Assembly: GCA_026390435.1 (NCBI GenBank)
Contig: JAPLFY010000141.1
Coordinates: 1 to 56,422 of the forward strand
Origin: Pseudomonadota bacterium
GTDB taxonomy: Bacteria > Bdellovibrionota_B > Oligoflexia > Oligoflexales > CAIYRB01
Length of the DNA: 56,422 nucleotides
Direction of reading: 5' to 3'
Position 1 is the first letter of the stretch, and every line of letters begins with the position of its first letter. Positions 1 through 15,000 of this stretch are shown piece by piece. A program made the translations under genes and the position numbers. The notes under the pieces were generated by a model, which searched no databases, had not been told where the DNA came from, and saw only the letters and a list, made by a program, of their open reading frames with translations.

Positions 1-3000
1 GATGTCGGCTTCAACTAGATTTGCCCCGTAGATGACGCGGCCTTTCATGTCCACACCAACCTTGGTGTAGGTGCCGGCACTGGTGATGCCAGAGTTAACT
101 AAGGTTGGGCTTGGGTAGCTTCCAGTCAAATCACCGCTAGCAGCGCCTGTTGGACTTGTACCTGCGACCCAGCTCAAGGATCCAGAGCCGTTAGATGTGA
201 GTAAGTAACCGCTAGCGCCTACAGAAGCAGGTAGAGTCCACTCTAGCGATGAGCTCAGTGTGTCAGGAGCTTTAAGAGCAAAGTAGTTTGATGTGCCTTT
301 GTCATTCAAAATCAGTTTATTTGACAAGGTGCCAGTACCTTGGACTGTGATATTGCCCTTTGCTGTGACTGTAGATGAAGTTTTGATCGAGCCTGCTGTA
401 TCGATTGCTGTCGATCCACCAATGAGTGATACGCCAGCAATTGTGCCTGAATTGATCACAGGACTGGTGAGAGTCTTATTAGTTAAAGTTTCTACGTCTG
501 TTTCTGTGACGACGACACCACTGGATGGGAACGTGGCCGTCGAGGTTTTGCCGATACCGCCATTGCTAGAAGAAAGGATGCCACTGACGGCTGCTGAATT
601 GCCGAGGTTTAAAGCGCTAAATATCGGCATGCCACCGCCACTGGGGACGGTAAGGACTTGGTAGTCCGAGCCAGCGCTTGTGCTTAGCATGCCGTTCGCG
701 GAGTTGCCGATAACGACACCGTTGGTGTTAAAGGAAGTCGTTCCGGTACCGCCGTTAGTAACAGTGAATACGCCTGTCCCTATGATGCTTGCTGGTAGGC
801 TAGGAATATCGCTGCTCTGTAGGTTCAAACCAGTTACAACGCGACCTTTTGCATCGACAGCAACTTTGGCGTAGGTGCCGGCAGTGACACCAGAAGTAGC
901 CAAGGTTGGGTTTGGATAGTTACCAATAAGGTCGCCACCAGCAGCGCCTGAGGGAGCTGCGCCGGTTACCCAGCTCAAATTACCTGATCCATCTGTTTTC
1001 AGGATCTGATTGGCGGTGCCAACACTGCTAGGTAACGTCAAGACCGCAGAACCAGTTAACGTATCAGGCGCTTTGAGTGAGATCGAGTTCGTCGTGCCTT
1101 TGTCGTTTAAGATGATGGCTCTCGCATTTGTGTTGTCGCCACGGACTGTTAAAGTACCGTTGAGTACATGCGCGCCGGATGTGATAGTGCCCGTGGTGTT
1201 AATGACGGTCGAGTCTGTGATTAGCGAGGCGCCACTGATTGTACCAGCGGAGATTACCGAGTTGGTCAGAGTCTTGTTCGATAGAGTTTCTGTTGCTGTC
1301 TGGGTCACAACGACGCCGGAGCTTGGGAAAGTTGCAGTCGAGTTGATGCCGGTACCGCCATTACCAGTTGGCAATAACCCTGAGACTGCAGAGCTAGACC
1401 CTAGATTTACGCTGCCGAAGCTGGGGCCACTGAGAGTAGCGATCAAAACTTGATCCGCGCTACCTGCAGCTGTTGTGGAAATTGCACTGCTGCCACTACC
1501 GACCAGTACACCGTTGAGGGCGAAGCTGCTTGCGCCGGTACCGCCGTTGGCTACGCTCAGTGTTCCGGAGGTGATAATCGCGGCAGAAAGTGCAGGGATG
1601 TCAGACGCGGACAATTGGGTCGCAGCTGTTACGCGACCTTTTGCGTCAACGGTAACTTTCGTATAGTTTCCAGCACCAACTCCAGTATTTGTCAAAGTTG
1701 GGCTTGGATAATTGCCCGTGAGGTCACCGCCAGCCGAGCCGGAAGGAATCGAACCTGAAGCCCAGACTAGGTTGCCGGCGCCATCTGATTTGAGCAGCTG
1801 CCCATCAGTGCCGTAGCCGGTCGGTAGGCTAAAGGTCAGATTGGTAGCCAAGGCATCTGCAGCTTTTAGCGATATACCGTAGGTGTTTAGTGGATTATTT
1901 AGGACTAAGCGGTTGGCTTGGCCGCCGCTACCTTGAATCGTCACATTACTTGATGCGGTGATCGAAGAAGTCGTGGTGATCGATCCTTGCGTATTGATGA
2001 TAGTAGAGCCGCTGATCAATGAGGCACTGTTTATAGTTGCAGCAGTGATGATTGGGCTAGTTAATGTTTTGTTTGTTAGGGTTGCGGTGCCTACATCCGT
2101 AAGAACTACTCCGGAACTCGGGAATGTAGCAGTCGACGATATGCCGATACCACCGTTGCTAGATTGTAGGATGCCACTCACGGCATTTGCATTTGCTAGG
2201 TTTAACGAGCCAAAATATGGAGTGCCACCGACACTGGAAACGGTAAGGACGGAATACGCATTACCAGTGGCAGTTGAGAGTAGATTACCGGTGCCGCCGC
2301 CGATGATAACGCCGTTATTTGTGAAGCTGGTAGATCCGGTACCGCCGTTTGCAACGTTAAGTATGCCGCTGTTAATAATGTTTGCAGAGATGTTTGGAAT
2401 GTCCGAAGCTGATAGATTTGCTCCAGAGTAGACGCGACCTTTGCTATCTACTGAGACTTTGGCATATGTCCCAGCAGTCACACCACTTGGGCCAAGAACT
2501 GGATTTGGATAATTGCCGGAAAGGTCGCCACCAGCGCTGCCCGATGGCAAGGCAGAGGCTGTCCAACCCAATGAGCCTGAGCCGTTAGTGGTCAGTAGTT
2601 GGCCACCGGATCCGTCGTTTGCGGGTAGTGTAAATATGCGCGAAGCGAGTAACGCGTCTGGTGCCTTAAGTGCTACGTAGAACGTAGATCCACTGTCATT
2701 AAGCACTAGTTTATTAGCTGTGGATGTGTTGCCTTGGATCCTGAGATCGCCTACCACAGTATTTGCACCAGACTTGATCGTGCCGCTGGTGTCAATCGAT
2801 GATGAGCCAGTAATGACAGTCGAACCTGTAATCGTACCGCCGGTGATTAGTGGTGTGCTAAGAGACTTGTTGCTTAAAGTCGCGCTGCCAGCTTCAGTGA
2901 CTATCACTCCGGTGCTAGGGAAAGTCGCACCCGAATTAATACCTGTACCACCCAAACTTGCCGGTAAGATCCCGCTAACCGATGATGAGCTACTCAGATT

Positions 3001-6000
3001 TAGCGCGCTGAATGTCGGCATGCCGCCGCCGAGTGGAACTGAGAGAATTTGGTAACTTGTGCCTGGCGCTATGCTCAATAAAGCGCTCGTGCCGTTACCT
3101 ACCAGTAGGCTGTTGGCGGTGAAATTATTCACGCCGGTACCGCCTCTGTTTACTGCAATCTCTCCAGAACTAATGATCGAAGATGGTAGGCTTGGAATGT
3201 CCGAGACTGTTAAACTACCACCCGAGTAAACACGTCCCTTCAAATCGACTGCAACTTTCGCATAAGTGCCGGCGACCACCCCCGTAGCGGTGAGAGTAGG
3301 GGCCGGGTACGATCCGGTAAGGTCACCGCTTGCGCCGCCGGTAGGTGACGTACCAGAAACCCAACTCAATACACCGGAGCCGTCTGTTGTCAGTAGCTGA
3401 CCGTTGCTGCCGTCGGTGCCTGGGAGGGTCCAGACTTTTGAGGCTGCTAGAGTATCAGGGGCTTTGAATGACAGAGACTTAGCATTTGTTTGATCGTTGA
3501 AGATGAGTTTGTTTGCAGTTCCGGCACTACCTTGGATCGTCATATTACCAGTGACCGAGGTTGCACCCATGCTAGCGGTGCCGGTTGTGTTGATGATTGA
3601 GGACCCGCCAAGTACTGAAGCGCCGCTGATAGTCCCGTTCGTAAATAAAGAACCATCTATGGTTTTGTTGGTCAGAGTTTGGCTGGCGTCTGCTGTTACG
3701 ATGGTTCCTGACGTTGGATAAACTGCGGTCGAAGAAGTGCCCGTACCACCTGCGCTGGCGGGAAGTATGCCACTGGTGGCTGCTGCGTCAGCTAAATTAA
3801 GTGCGCCGAAAGAGGGCAGGCCGCCGCCTGATGGGATTCTTAGGATCTGATTGGCTGAGCCAGCGGCGGTTGACATCAGATTGCCAGTGCCGTTACCGAG
3901 GACGACTCCATTGTTGGTCAGGTTAGCTACGCCGGTACCGCCGTTGATCACACCAAATACACCTGAATTGATGATGGAAGCTGGTAAACTGGGGATGTCC
4001 GACGTCGACAGAGTCAGACCGGTGGTTACTCGACCTTTTGCATCAACAGTTACTTTGGCATAGTTGCCTGCGGTGACGCCGCTGGCTTTGAGAGTCGGGC
4101 TCGGATAGCTACCAGTTAAGTCGCCGCCTGCACTTCCCGACGGTGCTGTGCCGGTTACCCAGCCGAGTGAACCTGCTCCGTTGGTTGTCAGCAATTGGCC
4201 GCTACCGCCGTCAGCACCAGGCAAGACCAGAGTCACTTGGCCAGATACAGTGTCTGGAGCTTTTAAAGCGATGTAGTTGGATGTTCCTTTGTCGTTAAAT
4301 ATAAATTTGTTAGCAGTTGTGCTGTTGCCCTGCATCGTGATGTTGCCAGCAACTGTGGCAGTACCGATGTTCATCGTGCCAGTACTGTTGATAACGGTGC
4401 TGCCGGAGATTAGTGAGGTACCAGTGAGTGTGCCATTGTTCATGACAGGGCTAGTGAGGGTTTTGTTGCTCAGAGTTTCTATGGCCGTCTGAGTGACGAT
4501 TGTGCCTGATACTGGGAATATTGCCGCAGAATTAACACCAGTACCACCGTTGGCTATGCCTAAGATCCCGGTGACCGCTGCCGACTGGTCTAGGTTGAGC
4601 GCGCCGAAAGCTGGCGTGCCACCATTGCTTGGTACAGTGAGTAATTGGTAGGCTCCGCCGGCAGCTGTTGAGAGCAGGTTGTTACCGCCAGTGCCTAGAA
4701 TGACGCCGTTATTGCCGAAGTTCGCGGCACCGGTACCGCCGTTGCTGACACCAAGTATGCCGGAGCCGATGATGCTTGCAGGTAGACTTGGAATATCGCC
4801 AGCGCTCAGGCTCATGCCGGCAAGTACGCGCCCCTTAGCGTCAATGCGAACTTTAGCATACGTGCCGGCGGTTGCACCTGTAGCTGGTAGTGTTGGGTTT
4901 GGATAAGAGCCCGTTAGGTCGCCGCCAGCAGCGCCGGTTGGAGCCGCGCCACTTACCCAGGCAAGAACTCCCGATCCATTAGTCGACAACATCTGATTTG
5001 CCGACCCATCGGCACCAGGTAGAGTCCAGACCACAGACGTTGTGACAGTGTTGGGTGCTTTGAATGCTAACGATTTACTGCCAGTGTCGTTAAATATGAG
5101 TTTATTCGCGACGCTGTTAGTACTTTTGATGGTAATCGTGCCGCTTACCGCTTGTGCACCAGAACTCACGGTTCCGGTTGTATTAATGACGGTAGCGCCT
5201 TCGATGGACGAGGATCCGTTGATAATGCCTGATGCAATCGTAGGGCTATTGAGAGTTTTATTGCTTAGAGTCTCAACTGCGTCTTGAGTGACGATTACGC
5301 CGGTCGTTGGGTAACTGGCGGTTGAGACTGTTCCTGTACCACCTAAAGTTGAAGGTAGAATTCCAGACACTGCATTAGCTGAAGATAGGTTGACCGCGCC
5401 AAAGTATGGCTTGGTACCGTCGGTTGGAGTGACAAGGCTTTGATATGGTAAGCCGGCTTGAGTTGTAAGTAGGCCACCAGTTCCGTTGCCGATGACGACG
5501 CCCATGCTAGTGAAACTATTGGTGCCGGTGCCGCCTACAGTTACGTCGACTGCGCCAGAAACAATCTTAGAAGCATCTAAACTTGGGATGTCAGCAGGAA
5601 GCAGATTAGTGCCAGCAGTAACGCGGCCCTTAGCATCAACCGTCACTTTGGGATAAACACCTGGGATTGCCACCGATTTTAATGTTGGGTTCGGATAGAT
5701 GCCGGTTAAATCGCCGCCAGCAGTGCCAGTTGGGCTTGCGCCTGAAACCCAGGAGAATTGACCGCTGCCATTGGTAGTAAGCAATTGACCAGTCGAACCA
5801 TCTCCGTTCGGCAGTGTAAATATCACCGAGGACGTAACGTTGTCAGGTGCCTTCAGAGATATCGAATTATTACTGGAACCGCCGTCCCTAAAGACTAATT
5901 TGTTAGCTAATGCGGTGCTTGTGGTGATGGTGATATCACCTTCGACTGTGCTAGCGCCGGAGTTAATCGTTCCAGTAGTGCTGATGGTGGTTGCACCGTC

Positions 6001-9000
6001 AATGCGGACGCCAGAGATAGTGCCGCCGTTGATTTGAGGTGTGGTTAATGTTTTCGCTAGCAGAGTTTGAGCAGCTTCTGCAGTAACAACAGTACCCTCG
6101 GTGGGGAATGTCGCTGTCGAATCGACACCGGTACCGCCGAACGTCCTAGGCAGTATACCGGTGACGGCTGCTGACTGAGAAAGGTCGATGGCGCCAAACG
6201 AAGGCATGCCGCCGCCGGCAGGAACAGTCAGGCTTTGGTAAGGAGCACCAGCATCAGTGACTTGAAGTGCATCGAAATTATTACCGATGATAACGCCATT
6301 AGACGTAAAGCTACCGGCGCCTGTACCACCTTTTGTGACATCAAAGACGCCAGAACCAATGATTGATGCATTTAAGCTTGGAATGTCACTTGCGGTTAAT
6401 CCACCACCGAAAGTCACGCGTCCTTTAGTATCGACTCGAACTTTCGTGTAGGTTCCGGCGGTTGCGCCAGATGCCGCTAACGTTGGGTTCGGATAACTGC
6501 CGGAAAGGTCGCCACCAGCAGCACCAGACGGTAGGGATCCGGATGTCCAGCTTAAAACCCCAGCACCGCTGGTACTCAGTAACTGCCCGGCCGTACCATC
6601 GCTACCTGGTAGAGTCCATGTGACGGACGCAGCCAACGTGTTGGGAGCTCTAAATGAAACCGAGTTTATGGTTCCTTTGTCATTTAATATTAGTCTGTTG
6701 GATGTACTGCTGTTGCCCTGAACAGTGACGTTACCAGCTATTGTGGTAGTACCAATATTTGCTGTGCCAGTCGTATTGATGGTCGTGCTGCCACTGATTA
6801 CAGACGCACCGTTGATTGTGCCCGCTGTGATGACCGGACTAGTGATTGTTTTGTTAGTTAAAGTTTGGCTGCCGACATCAGTGATGATGACGCCCGAAGT
6901 TGGGAAAGTGGCGTTTGAATTCACTCCGCTACCACCAAGTGAGGTAGGCAGAATGCCGGTAACGGCTGCGGTTTGGCCTAGGTTAATCGCGCCGAATGAT
7001 GGAGTCCCGCCACCGCTTGGCACTACCAAGCTTTGGTAAGCCGTGCCTTTGGCGGTGGATAAAAGGTTAGACGAGCCGTTGCCAATAATGACGCCGTCAG
7101 TTGTGAAGCTTGAGGTCCCCGTACCACCATTACCCACACCAAAGATGCCGGAGGCAATGATAGTTGCTGGTAACTGTGGAATGTCACTTGGGACGAGGGT
7201 GGTGGCTGACAGCACGCGGCCTTTTGCATCTACACGCACTTTAGAATAGGTGCCAGCTCCCACGCCGGTTGTAGTAAGCGTTGGGTTTGGATAAACCCCG
7301 GTTAAGTCGCCGCCGGCAGCACCAGATGGAGCTGCACCTGTAACCCAGGCTAGTTGGCCTGAGCCGCTAGTGGTCAGTAATTGCCCGCTTTGTCCATCGG
7401 TTCCTGGTAAGATCCAGTTTACGGACGCGCCAATGGTATCGGGTGCTCTCAGCGATAGATAGTTCGTGGTCCCCTTATCATACATTAGCAATCGGCTGGA
7501 ATTTGCAAAGTTTCCGGTGATGCCGATGTTACCTGCAATGGTCGTCGCGCCGGCACTGATTGTTCCCGTTGTGGAAATATTTGTCGTGCCAGTTATCAGT
7601 GCAGCACCCGTGATTGTGCCGCCATTTATTGTTGGCGTGGTTAGCGTTTTATTACTCAAAGTTTCTGTTTCTGTTTGAGTTACGACGGTGCCAGTGGTTG
7701 GGAAAACTGCGGTCGAGTTGACACCGGTACCACCATTCGCTCGTGCCAGAACATTGGTAATCGCTGCTGCCTGTGACAGGTCGATAGCACCGAAGCTTGG
7801 TGCTCCGCCTGCACTCGGTACAGTTAAGCTTTGGTAAGCGGAGCCGGAAAGAGTCGAGCTGAGGCCGCCGGTGAGGTTGCCAAGCACCACTCCATTTTGA
7901 TTAAAGCTGGTTGCACCGGTACCGCCGAATGGCACACTGAAGACTCCAGAGCCGATGATTGATGTCGGTAAGCTTGGGATATCACCAGATACCAAGCTGA
8001 AGCCGCCAAATACACGGCCTTTTGCATCAACATATACTTTTTGGTAAGTGCCGGCCGAGATGCCGGTTCCGGTCAATACTGGGCTAGGGTAAGAACCAGT
8101 CAAGTCTCCCGAGGCTGCTCCTGTAGGAGCTGCACCAGCGACCCAAGCTAGATTGCCGCTACCAGTGGTGGTGAGCAATTGACCGCTGGTACCTTCGGTA
8201 GTGGGGAGCGTAAGGTTATAGGATGTGCCCATGATGTCGGGAGAGCGCAAGCCAATGTAGTTGGTTGTGCCTTTGTCATTTAGCACCAATTTATTGGCCA
8301 AGGTTCCGGTGCCTTGAATTGTTACATTTCCCGCTACTGTTGTGCTTCCGGCGCTAATCGTCCCGCTAGTACTGATCACAGTGGAGCCACTTATAAGCGA
8401 TGCGCCATTTATTGTGCCAGCAGTGATAATCGGCTTATCTAGAGTTTTATATTGTAGAGTTTCGACAGCATTGCGAGTCACTACGGTACCCGTGGTCGGG
8501 TATACGGCGTTGCCGCTTACCCCGGTACCGCCGTAGGTAGCTGAAAGAGTGCCCGAGACAGCTGCTGACTGGGAAAGATTGATTGGTCCAAATTTCGGCG
8601 TTCCGCCGTTGCTTGGCACAGATAAGACTTGCCATGACGTGCCGGCTGCCGTCGATAGCAGGTTGCCATCATCGTTACCGATAATGACTCCATTAGCTGC
8701 GAAGGACGATGCGCCCGTGCCGCCGAACGGTACGCTAAACACGCCCGATCCAATACTGCTGGTTGGGAGTTTTGGTACGTCTGAGACATCTAAGCTAGCG
8801 CCGAAATATACGCGGCCTTTCGCATCCACAGCTACTTTTTGATAGGTGCCAGCGGTTACACCGGTTGTCGTAAGTGTAGGCTGCGGATAAGAGCCAGTTA
8901 AATCGCCACCAGCCACTCCGGTTGGACTTGCGCCTGACACCCAAGTTAAAATGCCCGATCCGTTTGTGCGAAGTAATTGTCCATCGCTACCATCACCATT

Positions 9001-12000
9001 AGGTAGTGTCCAGGTAACTGAAGTGCCAATAGTATCTGGTGCTTTAAAGCCAAGTGATTTTGTCGAGCCGCTGTCATTAAACACTAATGTGTTTGCAGTA
9101 GTGCCATCGCCGCGGATAGTGATTGGTCCATTGATTGTGGTGGCCCCACCGTTGATCGTACCAGTGGTACTGATCACAGTAGTGCCGCCGATCAGAGAAC
9201 TTCCCGTCAAAGTACCGCCGGTGATCACAGGGCTAGTTAACGCCTTGTTAGTTAAAGTTTGGCTCGCGTCTGCTGTCACAACGACGCCGGAGGTCGGGAA
9301 GGTGGCTGTTGAGTTTACCCCAATACCACCACGATTTGTCGGTAAAATTCCGGTGACGGCTGTAGGCTGCGCCAGGTTCACTGCACTGAAGTAAGGCGAG
9401 CCGCCGTTGGATGGCACTGTCAGGCTTTGGTATGCTGTGCCGGCTGGAGTCGAGTAGAGATTGCCGGCATCGTTGCCGAGAATGACACCTTTATTAGTAA
9501 AGCTGCTTGATCCAGTACCACCAAAGCCTACACTAAGCATGCCTGTTCCGATGATGGAGGCCGGTAGGGCAGGGATATCGGACGCAATGAGCGCAGTTCC
9601 ATTAGTCACCCGGCCTTTTGCATCGACGGTAACTTTTGGATAAATTCCAGCGACTACACCACTCGGAGCTAGACTTGGACTTGGGTACGAACCAGCCAAG
9701 TCACCACTGGCAACTCCAGTTGGACTAGCGCCGGATACCCAGCTAAGGCCACCAGAACCATCCGTTCTTAGTAGTTGACCAGAATCCCCGTCATTGTCAG
9801 GTAGGGTGAGGATGAAAGAACTTGCCAAAGTATCAGGTGACTTTATGCCTATGGAATAACTATTGGTGCTGTCATTAAACACCGCTTTATTTGCAATTGT
9901 GTTATTACCGCGGATGGTGATGTCGCCGCGTACTGTAGTTGCACCACCAGCGATTGTTCCGCTAGTGTCTATGACCGTTGCCCCGCCAATCGATGAGTTG
10001 CCGTTGATTGTGCTGGTGGTAATCGTCGAACTGCTGACGGTTTTATTAGACATGGACTCAGTTGCGTCGCGCGTCACGACTACGCCACTCGTTGGGAACA
10101 CTGCGGTTGAGTTCTGACCAGTACCACCTGCGGAAGTTCCCAAAACTCCTGTAACAGCATTCGCTTGTGACAGGTTTATTGCGCCGAAGTATGGAGCGCC
10201 GCCGCCGGCCGGTACAGTCAGTATCTGATAATCAATGCCGGCAGGTGTGGAAAGTAAATTGCCACCGTTATTACCGATGATGACACCGTTGTTAGTGAAA
10301 TTACTGGATCCAGTACCACCGAATGCTACGTTGAGTTGGCCAGTATTAATAATGGATGCCGGTAGATTTGGAATGTCTGCGGCAACCAAAGCTGTACCGA
10401 ATTGAACGCGACCTTTAGCATCGACTACAACCTTTGGATATGTGCCAGCTGTTACACCAGTATTTGCAAGTTGCGGACTTGGATAGGATCCGGTCAGATC
10501 ACCGGTTGCTGCGCCAGTTGGTGCTGTTCCACTTACCCAGCTGAGTGCCCCAGTACCATTTGTGCTGAGGATATCTCCGCTGGATCCGTCACCATCAGGT
10601 AAGGTCCAGATCTGTGTGCGGCTGAGAATGTCTGGGGACTTGAATGCCAAGAAATTAGTTGTACCGCGATCCGTTAGCACCAGTTTACGGGCGGTCGTAT
10701 TATTACCGCGGACTGTAAGGTCGCCAGCAACTGTGGTGTTGCCTGCCGTGATGGAACCAGTGGTATCAATCACAGTGCTGCCGCTGATAAGTGAGCTGCC
10801 GTTCATCGTGCCGGCTGTTATCACGGGGCTAAGTATGGTTTTGTTGCTCAGCGTGCCAGCACCATTTTCGGTCACTAAGACGCCAGTGCTAGGGTAAGTT
10901 GCAGTGGAGTTGACGACGCCTGTACCACCAAATTTGGTTGGCAATGCGCCAGTGACTGCTCCAACTCCGGATAGATTTATTGCGCTGAAAAATGGCGTGC
11001 TACCGTCGGATGGGACGGTTAAGCTTTGATATGCGGCCCCCGCGATCGTCGACAGCATCGACCCGCCACCGTTGCCTAGGATGACGCCGTTAGCGTTAAA
11101 GCTGGCTCCACCGGTACCACCGCGAACTACTGGTAAAGTTCCGTCTGAGATAACGGAGGCTGGGAGACCAGGGATATCGCTTGCTGAAAGTGGCAAGCCA
11201 GTGATGACGCGCCCTTTGGCATCAACACTTACCTTTGGATAAACACCTGCGATCACACCGCTGGCAGCAAGGACGGGGCTAGGATAACTACCGCTGAGAT
11301 CACCACCAGCGACACCGTTAGGTGGCACGGCAGACAACCAAGTCAAGTCTCGCGATCCATTGGTCCCTAGCACTTGACCAATCGTGCCGTCGCCACTTGG
11401 TAAGGTCAAGACGGTAGATGCAGATAATGTGTCTGGTGCTTTGAAAGCAAGAGAGAATGTACTACCGCTATCATTGAATATTAATTTTCGCGCTGAATTA
11501 GTGTTGCCTTGGATAGTGATGTCGCCAGCGATCGTAGTATCGGCCGCTTTGATAGTACCTAGAGTGTCAATGACAGTTGACCCACCAATGAGTGACGAGC
11601 CGTTTACTGTACCGGTGGTGATGATAGGTTTACTCAACGTCTTGTTGCTTATGGTCTGTACATTTATATCCGTAGTGACAACACCTGATGTCGGGAAGGT
11701 GGCGCTACCGCTGACGCCGGTACCACCAACATTTTGTTTCAAGATTCCGGTAACTGCATTTGACTGCGAGAGATCGAGGGCACCGAACGATGGCGTCGTA
11801 CCGTCGCTTGGCACTCGCAAGGTTTGATAAGCAAGGCCGGCACCAGTGGACATCAGGTTGCCGCCGCCGTTTCCTAGAATGACGCCGTTGTTGGTAAAGC
11901 TGCCAGCACCAGTACCGCCGCGGCTAGTACCTAGGATACCTGCGCCGATAGCCGAAGCGTCTAGACTTGGAATATCTGAAGGAACTAATGCCGTACCAAA

Positions 12001-15000
12001 CTTGACGCGGCCTTTACTGTCGACCACCACTTTGGGATATGTGCCCGCGGTAACACCGGTAGGGGAAAGAGCGGGATTAGGATAGCTGCCTGTAAGGTCG
12101 CCAGTAGCAGCACCGGTCGGTGAGGTGCCAGAAACCCAAGACAATAAACCGTTGCCGTTGGTGGTCAGGATCTGGTTGTTGGTGCCATCGCCATTTGGCA
12201 AAGTCCAAGTTACTGAATTAGTCACCGAGGTCGGGGCTTTGAAGGCAACAAAACCAGTCGATCCACCGTCGTTAAAGACGAGGCTATTAGGCAAATTTCC
12301 AATAGGCTGGACGGTAAGAGTGCCAACTATCGATGTATTGCCGGCGGTTATTGTACCTGTTGTATCAATCGAAGTAGCACCAGTGATCAGTGAGGCACCA
12401 TTAATCGTTCCTGAAGCAATGATGGGACTGTTTAGTGTTTTATTGCTGAGCGTCGCGCTTTCGAATTCAGTCACCACGGTACCCGTGGCTGGGAATATCG
12501 CATTTGAGCTTACGCCGGTACCACCAACCGCCGTTCCCAGCACCCCTGTGACGGCCGCAGACTGCGATAAGTCAAGTGCGCTGAAGTATGGCGCAGTGCC
12601 ATCTTGAGGGACAGTTAAGCTTTGGAATGGCAGTCCTGCAGCAGTTGCAACTAATGCGCCAGCATTATTGCCAAGAATGACGCCCTTAGCGGTAAAGCTG
12701 GTCGCGCCTGTACCGCCGACGCCGACGCCTATGGTGCCGGTGCTGATCTTGGTGGCAGGTAAGTTCGGAATGTCAGAGGCTGTCAAAATGGCTCCGGCCG
12801 AGATTCGACCTTTGCTATCGACGGTCACTTTAGAATACGTGCCTGCAACGACACCGGTGGCAGTAAGAGTAGGATTTGGATAGCTACCGGTTAAATCACC
12901 GCTGGCAGCTCCACCTGGAGGTGCGCTTGCTACCCAACTAAGTGCGCCAGTTCCGTTGGTGGATAAAAGATTACCACTGCCACCGTCGCCAGAAGGTAAG
13001 GTCCAGACTACCGATCCGGTGAGAGTATTGGGTGCCTTGAAGGCGAGCGAGTTAGTCGTGCCCTTATCATTAAATACCAGTTTATTCGCACTGGTGGTGT
13101 TGCCGCGGATAGTCACGTCGCCAGTTATAGTGGTCGCGCCGCCTGCGATTGTTCCGGTAACATCGATAACACTGGTTCCGCTCAACCTAGCGTTGTTGAT
13201 CGTCCCGCCAGTTACGATGGGTGCAAGTATAGTCTTATTGCTTAGTGTTTCAGTGGCATCTTGAGTAGCCACCACACCAACGGTTGGGAATACTGCTAAG
13301 GAGTTAACGCCAGTACCGCCCAGTGCCCGCGGCAAAATCCCAGATACCGCATTCGGGTGAGATAAATTAATCGAGCTGAAGAACGGTGTTCCACCGCCGA
13401 ATGGGACGACTAAGCTTTGGTACTCAGCACCCGCAGCGGTCGAGAAGAGGTTGCTACCGTCGTTGCCGACGATGACCCCATTTTTGGCAAAGCTAGTGGA
13501 CCCGGTACCACCAAACGATACGGCAAGTTTGCCAGTGTTGATGATATCTGCCGAGATATTGGGGATGTCGGCTGCGACTAAACTTGTGCCCGCTGTGACG
13601 CGGCCTTTAGTGTCAACCGTGACTTTGGAGTAAACACCCGCGCCCACACCGGTTGTAGTCAGCGTTGGGCTAGGATAGGAGCCAGTCAAATCGCCAGTTG
13701 CTAGTCCCGTCGGTGCGGCTCCTGAAATCCAGCTCAAATTACCGCTTCCGTCTGTGGTAAGAAGCTGACCGTTCGTTCCAATCGCGCCGGGCAAGATCAA
13801 ATTAATTGGGCCACTCAAATTATCTGGTGATTTAATTGCGATGAAGTTGGTTGACCCACTGTCGTTGAGGACCAATTGATTTGCATTAAAGCCATCGCCG
13901 CGAATCGTCACGTTGCCATTAACTGTCGTAGCAGCTGCTGTAATAGTGCCGCTAGTATCAATTACAGTAGCACCACCAATAATAGACGATCCATTAATCG
14001 TGCTGGTGGTGATCGTACCACCGCTGATGGTTTTGTTGAGCAGAGTCTCTGTAGCATCCTGCGTTACAATCGTGCCACTGCTCGGGAATATGGCTGTCGA
14101 GTTTACTCCTGAACCGCCTCGACTTGTAGGTAGTACTCCCGTGGTTGCAGCTAACTGAGTTAGATTGAGACCACCAAAGTAAGGTGTCGTGCCGTTGGCG
14201 GGTACAATTAATGTTTGGTAAGCCGATCCAGCTCCGGTTGAGAAAAGGTTGCCAGCGTTATTGCCGAGAATGACGCCATTGTTAACAAAGGTGGAGGTGC
14301 CGGTACCGCCGTTAGCCACACCTAGTATTCCACTCTTGATCACGGAAGCATTGAGACTTGGTATGTCAGCTGCGACGAGGCTGGTGCCGACAATGACGCG
14401 TCCTTTGGTGTCTACGACGACTTTTGGGTAGGTCCCAGCCAGAACTCCAGAGGCAGCCAGCGTGGGGTTTGGATAACTGCCAGTTAAGTCGCCACCTGCG
14501 TCACCGATCGGAGCTGCGCCAGACACCCAACTTAGGAAACCGGAGCCGTTCGTGCTGAGTAGTTGTCCGTTCCCTCCATCAGTTCCAGGAAGTGTCCAGA
14601 CAATCGAGTTAGCGAGTGTGTCGGGTGCTTTGAATGCCAGCGATTTAGTGGTGCCGCTATCGTTTAACACAAGCTTATTAGCGGTGTTGTTGTTGCCCCG
14701 GATGGTCACGTCACCAGAGACTGTGGCGGCACCGGAGTCAAGAGTGCCTGATATACTAATTGTGGTACTGCCGTTGACGACGGCATTGCTGAGGGTGCCA
14801 CCGTTGATAGCGGGTGTGGTGATTGTTTTGTTTGTCAGAGTCTCCATGGCGTTTCTGGTTGCAACGATTCCGCTACTTGGGAAGGTGGCGGTCGAGGCAA
14901 GTCCGGAACCACCGAGGCTGGTGGGCAGAATGCCGGTGACTGCCGATGGTTGCGCAAGATTAATAGCACTGAATGAAGGTGCGCCACCACCAACCGGCAC